Shown in pieces: positions 7,464 to 13,453 of a DNA stretch of 13,453 nt. Under the pieces are notes generated by a model. That model was not told the origin of the DNA. It searched no databases and was given only the letters and a program-made list of their open reading frames with translations. Source of the stretch: Desulfofustis sp. (GTDB lineage Bacteria; Desulfobacterota; Desulfobulbia; Desulfobulbales; Desulfocapsaceae); contig JAQYVS010000374.1 in the NCBI GenBank assembly GCA_030145365.1, positions 1-13,453 on the forward strand, read 5' to 3'. The stretch's first letter is position 1; the number at the start of each line of letters is the position of its first letter. The translations under genes were made by a program, and so were the position numbers.

Positions 7464-7499
7464 TAACGGTGCGGAGTATTATTCTGCTCCGCACCGTTA
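7464..7499 (+). other. Strong intercistronic hairpin between oppA and oppB
   Basis: TAACGGTGCGGAG (7464-7476) and CTCCGCACCGTTA (7487-7499) form a perfect 13-bp GC-rich stem with a 10-base loop, ten bases after the oppA stop. The following bases are ATGCCCATG with no T tract, so it is not a standard intrinsic terminator. In this position such hairpins commonly protect the upstream message and let the binding protein be made in excess over the membrane subunits. Confidence 0.75.
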
Positions 7500-7547
7500 T
7501 GCCCATGTCAAAGTTTTAAACCTCGACAGTATTAAGAATGGGATTCT

Positions 7548-8471
7548 ATGCTTGCTTTCGCTGTACGCCGATTACTAAGCGCTATTCCCACCTTGTTTAT
7601 CATCATTACCATTGCTTTTTTCATGATGAGACTGGCTCCAGGGGGGCCGTTCGATCGTGAAAAACAACTGCCTCCCGAAATAGAAGCCAATATTCTACGG
7701 GCCTATAATCTCGATAAACCGATCCATGAGCAATATTTTGATTATCTGAAAAACATTGCTCACGGAGATTTTGGACCATCCTATAAATACCTTGATTTCA
7801 CCGTAACCGATCTCATTATGACGGGGTTTCCCGTCAGTCTTCGGCTCGGTCTCTACGCCATTATTGTCGCCATATTGTTTGGTGTTTCTGCAGGAACCAT
7901 TGCCGCGCTCAAACAAAATACGACCTTTGATTACGTGGTCATGGGATTTGCGATGACCGGTATCGCGATTCCCAACTTTGTCATGGCTCCTCTGCTGGCC
8001 CTTATTTTTGGGGTGTATCTCTCCCTTTTGCCGGTGGCCGGCTGGGGTGGCGGTAAACTCCAGTATCAAATATTGCCAGTTATCACTCTGGCCTTGCCAC
8101 AGATAGCCTATATTGCCCGTTTGACCAGGGGTAGTATGGTTGAAGTAATGAATTCCAATTTTATCCGGACCGCCCGAGCCAAAGGACTGGCAGAAAAAAT
8201 TGTGGTGGTCAGGCATGCTTTACGGGGCGGTCTACTGCCAGTAGTCTCTTATCTCGGACCGGCAACAGCGGCAGTTATCACCGGATCGGTAGTGATTGAG
8301 TCAATATTCGATGTTCCCGGAATCGGCCGCTATTTTGTAAATGGTGCGTTGAATCGCGACTACCCGGTGGTCATGGGGGTTGTTATTTTTTATGCGGTGT
8401 TGATCATTCTGCTCAACCTTTTTGTTGATCTCATCTATGGATTTCTTGACCCAAGGGTAAAGGTGGAATAG
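7548..8471 (+). CDS. oppB: Oligopeptide ABC transporter permease OppB
   Basis: This inner-membrane subunit forms half of the peptide channel with OppC. The 307 residues have the family N-terminal helix (AVRRLLSAIPTLFIIITIAF) followed by MMRLAPGGPFD, and about six membrane segments in all. The cytoplasmic EAA-like coupling loop contains NFIRTARAKGL (204-214) before VVRHALRGGLLPV. Long identical blocks with E. coli OppB (LPPE, HGDFGPS, KQNT, RGSM, VNGALNRDYPV) favour OppB over DppB. The ribosome-binding site before the ATG is weak (TGGGA). The gene is separated from oppA by 93 bases holding the hairpin, and its stop overlaps the oppC start by one base. Confidence 0.94.
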   Translation: MLAFAVRRLLSAIPTLFIIITIAFFMMRLAPGGPFDREKQLPPEIEANILRAYNLDKPIHEQYFDYLKNIAHGDFGPSYKYLDFTVTDLIMTGFPVSLRLGLYAIIVAILFGVSAGTIAALKQNTTFDYVVMGFAMTGIAIPNFVMAPLLALIFGVYLSLLPVAGWGGGKLQYQILPVITLALPQIAYIARLTRGSMVEVMNSNFIRTARAKGLAEKIVVVRHALRGGLLPVVSYLGPATAAVITGSVVIESIFDVPGIGRYFVNGALNRDYPVVMGVVIFYAVLIILLNLFVDLIYGFLDPRVKVE

Positions 8472-9379
8472 TGGCCAAACCGTTTAAACATGATGCGCTG
8501 GCCCAGATGAATGGTGTTGAACCGGTCAAAGGCAGAAGCCTCTGGCAGGATGCCCGCAGAAGACTGTTGCGTAATAAGGCAGCAGTGGCTTCCATGATTT
8601 TTCTGACAATTATCGTGGTGATGGCGGTGTTTGCCCCGCTGCTATCGCCGTGGGCTTTTGATGATCCGGACTGGGAGTATGATTTCCCCGGTCCTCCGAA
8701 TGCTGAGTTGCTTCACTGGTTCGGTACCGACGGCAACGGACGGGACCTCTTTGTACGAACCTTGTACGGTGCCAGGATCTCACTTCTGGTCGGTATCATC
8801 GCCACCAGTGTAAGCCTTCTGATTGGGGTAACGTACGGGGCAACAGCTGGCTTTATCGGGGGCAGAACAGATAATATCATGATGCGCATTGTCGATATTC
8901 TCTATTCCTTGCCGTTTATGTTTTTTGTGATTCTGCTGATGGTGATTTTCGGGCGCAACATTTTTCTTATCTTCGTCGCGCTCGGCGCGGTAGAATGGTT
9001 GACCATGGCCCGGATTGTTAGAGGCCAAGCCCTCTCGTTAAAAAAGAAGGAATTCATAGAAGCCGCACACGGGGTCGGTGTTTCAAGCCGGAAAATTATT
9101 ACCAGGCATATTATTCCAAATGTACTTGGGCCGGTTATTGTCTATATGACCTTGACGATACCGCAGGTCATTCTCACCGAAAGTTTTCTTTCTTTTCTGG
9201 GCCTCGGTGTCCAGGAACCTTTGACCAGCTGGGGAGTCCTGATTTCCGAAGGCGCAAAGCAGATGGAATCGGCTCCATGGATGCTGATTTTTCCGGCATT
9301 TTTTCTGGCTATAACTCTGTTTTGTTTCAATTTTATCGGTGACGGGTTGCGCGATGCCCTGGATCCAAAGGATCGTTGA
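8471..9379 (+). CDS. oppC: Oligopeptide ABC transporter permease OppC
   Basis: This is the second channel-forming permease, paired with OppB in the inner membrane. The 302 residues show the OppC N-terminal domain (GRSLWQDARRRLLRNKAAVA and a first membrane helix), then a periplasmic segment with WFGTDGNGRDLFVR, and five more membrane segments. The coupling loop includes EFIEAAHGVGVS (from 194). The C-terminus FNFIGDGLRDALDPKDR is essentially that of E. coli OppC. The start is GTG at 8471, with AGGTGGAA at 8461-8468 as ribosome-binding site. Its first base is the last base of the oppB TAG, which points to coupled translation. Confidence 0.94.
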   Translation: MAKPFKHDALAQMNGVEPVKGRSLWQDARRRLLRNKAAVASMIFLTIIVVMAVFAPLLSPWAFDDPDWEYDFPGPPNAELLHWFGTDGNGRDLFVRTLYGARISLLVGIIATSVSLLIGVTYGATAGFIGGRTDNIMMRIVDILYSLPFMFFVILLMVIFGRNIFLIFVALGAVEWLTMARIVRGQALSLKKKEFIEAAHGVGVSSRKIITRHIIPNVLGPVIVYMTLTIPQVILTESFLSFLGLGVQEPLTSWGVLISEGAKQMESAPWMLIFPAFFLAITLFCFNFIGDGLRDALDPKDR

Positions 9380-9381
9380 TC

Positions 9382-10344
9382 ATGCTTTTGGATATCAGAA
9401 ACCTGATAACTCGTTTCAGCACCCCTGAAGGAGAAGTGCGTGCAGTAAACGATGTTAGTTTGCAGGTTGAGTCAGGGCAATGTGTTGGGGTTGTGGGTGA
9501 ATCTGGTTCCGGAAAAACCCAGGTGTTTATTTCGGTAATGGGCTTGCTTGCCAAAAACGGCAGGGCGGAAGGTGAGGTGTATTTTGACGGTTCTCAAATC
9601 CTCGGTATGAAAACAATCGAGTTGAATTCGCTTCGCGGGGTTGAGTTCTCGATGATTTTTCAGGATCCGATGACGTCACTCAACCCCTACTTGAGAATTT
9701 CCAAACAGATGACCGAAGTGCTGGTTGAGCATCGGGGAATCACCGAGAAACAGGCCGCAGGCAAATCTATAGAAATGCTCGATCTTGTCGGTATTCCCGA
9801 TGCCAAGAAACGCTTTCGGATGTATCCCCATGAATTTTCCGGTGGAATGAGGCAGCGGGCGATGATTGCCATGGCCCTTCTGTGTGAGCCGAAATTGTTG
9901 ATTGCAGATGAGCCGACCACGGCACTTGATGTAACGGTACAGGCGCAGATATTGGAATTAATTGCCGGTCTCGGTAAAGAGCTGAATATGGCAACCGTTC
10001 TGATAACCCATGATCTTGGTGTGATTGCCGGGTTAAGTGATCGTGTTGCGGTTATGTATGGTGGACGAGTTGTGGAGGAGGCATCAGTCAACGAATTGTT
10101 TAAAAAACCCCAGCATCCTTATTCCAGAGGATTGCTTGATTCAATGCCGCGGTTGGATAACAGTTCCGAACGCGCTTTGCATGCCATTGCCGGACAGCCT
10201 CCCGACCTACAGGCCCTGCCCAAAGGCTGCAGCTTTGAACCTCGCTGCGATTATGCAATGGAGCGCTGTAGAGATGAAATGCCAGAGCTCAGAGAGGCTG
10301 GTGAGAAAAGGATGAAATCATGCCATCTGGAGAAGATGCCATGA
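9382..10344 (+). CDS. oppD: Oligopeptide ABC transporter ATPase OppD
   Basis: This is one of the two ABC ATPases that power peptide import on the cytoplasmic side of OppBC. In the 320-residue product, Walker A is GESGSGKT (39-46), the Q-loop FQDPMTSLNPY, the signature SGGMRQR (153-159), Walker B LLIADEP (Asp176-Glu177), and the H-loop ITHDLG. The C-terminal oligopeptide-transporter extension contains HPYSRGLL and cysteines spaced C-X5-C-X6-C plus a later Cys (CSFEPRC, ERC, SCHLE), the arrangement proposed to hold an iron-sulfur cluster in this subfamily. I chose the ATG at 9382 because AAAGGA at 9367-9372 is better spaced for it than for the in-frame TTG at 9376. That start leaves two bases after oppC. 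Confidence 0.95.
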   Translation: MLLDIRNLITRFSTPEGEVRAVNDVSLQVESGQCVGVVGESGSGKTQVFISVMGLLAKNGRAEGEVYFDGSQILGMKTIELNSLRGVEFSMIFQDPMTSLNPYLRISKQMTEVLVEHRGITEKQAAGKSIEMLDLVGIPDAKKRFRMYPHEFSGGMRQRAMIAMALLCEPKLLIADEPTTALDVTVQAQILELIAGLGKELNMATVLITHDLGVIAGLSDRVAVMYGGRVVEEASVNELFKKPQHPYSRGLLDSMPRLDNSSERALHAIAGQPPDLQALPKGCSFEPRCDYAMERCRDEMPELREAGEKRMKSCHLEKMP

Positions 10345-11363
10345 GTAACGCTAGCGTCAATACGATAGTTAGCCAACAACATGACCCGCTGTTGTCGGTA
10401 CGTAACTTGAAAGTCTATTTCCCGATTATTTCAGGAGGCTTGATTCGTAAAACCATGCCCCTTAAGGCTGTCGATGACGTCAGCTTTGATCTCTATGAGG
10501 GAGAAACCCTGGGAGTTGTGGGGGAATCCGGATGTGGAAAATCAACATTGGGCCGGGGTATTCTTCAATTGTTAGAATCGTCCGGAGGTGAGGTGGTCTG
10601 GCTTGGCACTCATATTGAAGGGTTGTCTGCCCCAGAGATGAAAGGGTATCGAAAGGAGCTGCAGATCATCTTTCAGGATCCGTTGGCTTCGCTTAATCCC
10701 CGGATGACCATTGGCGATATCATAGCAGAACCGCTTACCGTACATTTCCCGGAGCTTTCAACAGATCAGCGTAAGCAGCGCGTTCGGGAGATGATGGAAC
10801 AGGTTGGTTTACTGCCGTTGATGATCAACCGCTATCCCCATGAATTCTCTGGCGGTCAGTGTCAACGGATCGGGGTTGCCCGGGCAATGATACTCAAACC
10901 GCGACTGATTGTCTGTGATGAACCGGTGTCTGCGCTCGATGTGTCAATTCAGGCCCAGATTGTCAATTTGATCAAAGATTTACAGGACACCTTCGGATTG
11001 TCGCTGATTTTCATCAGCCACGATCTTTCAATCGTACGCCACATTTCTCACCATATTATGGTGCTCTATCTTGGCAATATGATGGAAATTTCCGATAAGG
11101 AAAACCTCTATATAAATCCAAAGCATCCCTATACCAAGGCGCTTATCTCTGCCGTGCCCATTCCAGATCCAGAACTTGAAAAAAATAAGAAACGTCTGGT
11201 TCTTGAAGGAGATCTGCCGTCACCGCTTTTCCCGCCATCAGGATGTGTATTCCGTACTCGCTGCCCGTTGGCCCAGGATATTTGTGCAGAGCAAAAACCG
11301 GAAATGACCAGAGTCACCGATGGCCATCAGGTCGCCTGCCACTACTGGGACCATAAGGACTGA
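10341..11363 (+). CDS. oppF: Oligopeptide ABC transporter ATPase OppF
   Basis: This is the second ABC ATPase of the peptide importer, forming a heterodimer with OppD. The 340 residues hold Walker A GESGCGKS (61-68), the Q-loop FQDPLASLNPRMT, the signature SGGQCQR (170-176), Walker B IVCDEPVSALD (Asp193-Glu194) and the H-loop ISHDLS. Cysteine in the signature, where most ABC proteins have Arg, is also found in E. coli OppF. The C-terminal extension has HPYTKALISAVPIPDP and CVFRTRC-PLAQDIC plus a later Cys, the same C-X5-C-X6-C array as OppD. The ATG at 10341 gives an ATGA overlap with oppD and follows GGAGAAG at 10329-10335. An in-frame ATG at 10320 is a possible alternative. The 3' end meets an opposing gene four bases away. 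Confidence 0.94.
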   Translation: MSNASVNTIVSQQHDPLLSVRNLKVYFPIISGGLIRKTMPLKAVDDVSFDLYEGETLGVVGESGCGKSTLGRGILQLLESSGGEVVWLGTHIEGLSAPEMKGYRKELQIIFQDPLASLNPRMTIGDIIAEPLTVHFPELSTDQRKQRVREMMEQVGLLPLMINRYPHEFSGGQCQRIGVARAMILKPRLIVCDEPVSALDVSIQAQIVNLIKDLQDTFGLSLIFISHDLSIVRHISHHIMVLYLGNMMEISDKENLYINPKHPYTKALISAVPIPDPELEKNKKRLVLEGDLPSPLFPPSGCVFRTRCPLAQDICAEQKPEMTRVTDGHQVACHYWDHKD

Positions 11364-11367
11364 TCAG

Positions 11368-12492
11368 CTACGTTTTTAAGCCGGATCTTCTCATGACGGA
11401 AAACAGTCCATGGGTGGTGGTTGTCTGATTTTTGTTACCGTCTGGAAAGAGTAAGTTTTTTATCGGAAAACCGGGAAGCAAATAAAAAACGAGTGAAGCT
11501 TTGCCGTGGGAACTTGCTGGGAAATGCTTTGCTACCTGATCGTTCCAAGTAGAAACATAGTCGTGGCTGCCGGGCAATAGATCGTCGGTGGAAGTTGGCG
11601 AGTCAAATTCTGATAAACTCAAACGAGCTAAATCGTCTAAGATAGTCTGTTTGATTTCGTCGCTGTCTTTCTGAAAATCCAAAATCTGTTCTGCGACATA
11701 TCGAGGGCTGGCTTCGATTCGATCAGGTAGATCGAGCTGTAAAATCGGCACCGGCGTTCTGCTGCTGACTCTGTCAAATTCATTTACCAGTTGATCGGCA
11801 CCATCCTCAGATGAGGCGAGCCAGAGCGATACGTCTGGAATTGGGGCAGAAGCCATGAGTTTACGCCAGGAGGAAAAACGCATCTTCATTTCTCTGGGAC
11901 GAGCGTTTTCAAGCCTTGCGGCAATTTGCTCCAACTCAGCCAAGGGATTCTGTTCTTTCGAGTCTCCATCGCCTTGCAGGGAGCGAAACATCTCCATTTC
12001 CCGTTCGTCAAGAATCTGCAGGTTTTGTCTGAGCTCCTCTTCCTCCTGGCGCAATATTTCTGCTATGGCCAGTACAAGACGAGCCTGCCAGAGATCGAGC
12101 TCTGATTCGTCAGTGTTCTGTGGCTCAACACTCGTACTGTTTAGTAGAGAAGAAACAATCTGATGCCGTTTTTCGTCGTCAGATTTTGAACTTTTCTGTG
12201 ACATTGCAGCTATGGTAAGTGAAGAAAGCTGGGCCGCGTAATCGTCCTTGCGATGCTGGATGTCATGTATTAAACGAAGAAATTTATCCCGATTCTCTCC
12301 AAGGGGAGACGGAGTATGCACTTGACACAATCCACTTTTCATGAATATATCATGTTCGTCTTCAGGCGGTTTTTCCGGGTCGGATTCCACCGGCTGCAAG
12401 TAGTAGAGAGGTGCGCAAAACAGCAGAACTGGAAATAAACGTTCGCTGAAGATGAAGGTATCGGGGAAAATCAGGGTTGGTAACGGTTTCAT
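11368..12492 (-). CDS. Conserved-looking hypothetical protein with acidic helical middle
   Basis: I do not recognise this 374-residue protein. It opens with KPLPTLIFPDTFIFSERLFP and a hydrophobic LLFCAPLYYL (about 24-33) too short and too far in to be a clear signal peptide. Next comes a charged region, with a likely coiled coil or long helix around residues 130-175 (ILRQEEEELRQNLQILDERE). The C-terminal half is mixed and globular-looking, with LWLASSEDGADQLV and LVFYLLPGFPIKNLLF. No catalytic motif stands out. The length of the frame and protein-like composition support a real gene. The ATG at 12492 is preferred over a TTG two codons upstream, but neither has a visible Shine-Dalgarno sequence. 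Its start codon abuts that of the divergent gene, and its stop lies four bases from oppF. Confidence 0.8.
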   Translation of the reverse strand: MKPLPTLIFPDTFIFSERLFPVLLFCAPLYYLQPVESDPEKPPEDEHDIFMKSGLCQVHTPSPLGENRDKFLRLIHDIQHRKDDYAAQLSSLTIAAMSQKSSKSDDEKRHQIVSSLLNSTSVEPQNTDESELDLWQARLVLAIAEILRQEEEELRQNLQILDEREMEMFRSLQGDGDSKEQNPLAELEQIAARLENARPREMKMRFSSWRKLMASAPIPDVSLWLASSEDGADQLVNEFDRVSSRTPVPILQLDLPDRIEASPRYVAEQILDFQKDSDEIKQTILDDLARLSLSEFDSPTSTDDLLPGSHDYVSTWNDQVAKHFPASSHGKASLVFYLLPGFPIKNLLFPDGNKNQTTTTHGLFSVMRRSGLKT

Positions 12493-12837
12493 ATGCAAAA
12501 TATCAAGGAAAAAATTCGTTTTACTGTTTCAGCGCTGCTGTACTTTATGTTCAACATGCGGATTGACTTTGGTTCAGCTCTATCTGTCGACCCTTCATTC
12601 ATGGAGATCATGCAGTCCGTTGATCTTCAATCAACCATCAAGGCCTCGGCCTGGCAGATTCTCGAGACCGCTCCGTTTGTTGCCGGTCTTACCTATCTTA
12701 TTGTCTCTGTCCTGCAATATATGGGTGACGGTTCTAAACTACCATGGGATCGCAAATTACGCCTCTTTTTCGCCATCGGTATCATTGCCGGCCTGATCTT
12801 AGGCATCTGGGAATATGGCGGAGTCACGTTTAACTAG
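12493..12837 (+). CDS. Small putative membrane protein of unknown function
   Basis: This 114-residue product has two likely membrane segments: APFVAGLTYLIVSVLQYM (about 61-78) and LFFAIGIIAGLILGIW (about 91-106). A basic linker, SKLPWDRKLR, sits between them, and a weaker hydrophobic stretch near the N-terminus follows the basic KEKIR. I recognise no family. An in-frame stop at 12481-12483 means the ATG at 12493 is the earliest possible start. It shares a CATATG with the divergent gene and lacks a clear ribosome-binding site, so the true start could be one of the ATGs at 12547 or just after. It precedes recC by 168 bases on the same strand. A real gene is likely from the hydrophobic pattern, but less certain than its neighbours. 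Confidence 0.6.
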   Translation: MQNIKEKIRFTVSALLYFMFNMRIDFGSALSVDPSFMEIMQSVDLQSTIKASAWQILETAPFVAGLTYLIVSVLQYMGDGSKLPWDRKLRLFFAIGIIAGLILGIWEYGGVTFN

Positions 12838-13005
12838 CTGGCGAGTAGCTGGGTTGAAGCTCAACACCACCCGAGTCAGGTTCGAAACTCACATAGTAAG
12901 TGGTTCCATTGTTGATGTCAATCAGCTGTGTTATAGTCACATGTACCGAGATAGCCCTCACCGGATCAGTACCAGATTCGGTTTATCAAAGAGCGATACC
13001 GTCTA

Positions 13006-13453
13006 ATGTTTTTTCTGCACAATTCAAATCGTACCGAAAAACTCGCTGAACAACTCGGCTCTGTAGTAGAGCAAGCCGGTGAACGGTCCCTGTTTGTTAA
13101 AGAGTTATTTGTCGTCCAAAGTCGGGGTATGGAGCGTATGCTCTCACAGTATCTGGCCGATACATTCGGTATCTGGGGTAACAGCTCGTATATGTTACCG
13201 ATGCAGTTTATCGACTGTTTGTGTGAGTCACTCGATCTTGACTACGATACCTCACTGTTTGAGCGATCAGTTCTAACCTGGCGACTGGAACGGTTGCTGC
13301 GCGACACCTCAGCTGCTGAACTGCAACCTGCCGTAACCTATCTTTCTGGCGAACAGCAGGAACTAAAACGTTTTCAACTTGCCCGCCAATTGGCTGATTT
13401 GTTTGATCAGTATCAGATCTTGCGGCCTGACTATATAGAAGCCTGGCAGAAAG
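13006..13453 (+). CDS. recC: RecC subunit of exonuclease V (RecBCD), N-terminal part
   Basis: RecC is the Chi-scanning, helicase-like but catalytically inactive subunit of RecBCD, which processes double-strand DNA ends for recombination and degrades linear foreign DNA. The visible 149 codons continue past the window end with no stop. They match E. coli RecC segment by segment: LHNSNRTEKLAEQL, FVVQSRGMERMLSQYLADTFGIWGN, LPMQFI, SVLTWRLERLL, and KRFQLARQLADLFDQYQILRPDYI (here near 122-145). The ATG at 13006 fits the family N-terminus; its ribosome-binding site is poor (AAAGAG, 12 bases away). recB and recD may follow beyond the window. No strong promoter is visible in 12838-13005. Confidence 0.93.
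   Translation, partial: MFFLHNSNRTEKLAEQLGSVVEQAGERSLFVKELFVVQSRGMERMLSQYLADTFGIWGNSSYMLPMQFIDCLCESLDLDYDTSLFERSVLTWRLERLLRDTSAAELQPAVTYLSGEQQELKRFQLARQLADLFDQYQILRPDYIEAWQK

Noticed and set aside
12838..12900. tRNA-like segment containing GGTTCGAAACTC
   Set aside because: The T-arm-like bases have no matching acceptor or anticodon stem and no CCA end; I could not fold a cloverleaf.
12815..13006. 63-codon plus-strand frame whose TAA overlaps the recC ATG (TAATG)
   Set aside because: The overlap would suit translational coupling, but the start lies inside the small membrane protein gene, there is no good ribosome-binding site, and the product looks random. Kept only as a remote possibility.

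Overview
The window is a stretch of bacterial chromosome with housekeeping and transport genes, at moderate GC. Gene content suggests a Gram-negative anaerobe or microaerophile: menaquinone-type methyltransferase, FtnA-type ferritin, periplasmic peptide-binding protein with a Sec signal peptide, RecBCD-type RecC and a candidate sigma-54 promoter. A Desulfobacterota (sulfate-reducer-like) host is my best guess. That is an inference from gene style and cannot be proven from this sequence.

Layout, left to right. (1) 1-4197: a leader with a candidate sigma-70 promoter, then asnS (asparaginyl-tRNA synthetase), a ubiE/menG methyltransferase with a TTG start, and a long-chain acyl-CoA synthetase joined to it by an ATGA overlap. 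This looks like one operon. (2) 4198-5761: a universal stress protein behind a candidate sigma-54 promoter, then a ferritin with a complete ferroxidase centre. The ferritin promoter has its -35 box inside a palindrome. (3) 5762-11363: a complete oligopeptide ABC transporter operon, oppA-oppB-oppC-oppD-oppF, very like the enterobacterial one in gene order and sequence. Its promoter -35 also lies in a perfect palindrome, and a strong 13-bp hairpin separates oppA from oppB. OppA delivers periplasmic peptides, OppB and OppC form the channel, and OppD and OppF power import. (4) 11368-12837: a 374-residue protein of unknown function on the minus strand, running tail-to-tail into oppF, and a divergent 114-residue putative membrane protein. 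The two start codons abut in a single CATATG. (5) 13006-13453: the N-terminal part of recC, running off the window end.

I see no CRISPR array, insertion sequence, rRNA or tRNA gene, or phage module. The window looks mostly conventional. The most interesting parts are the promoter palindromes, the sigma-54-like promoter, and the two unrecognised genes between the opp operon and recC.
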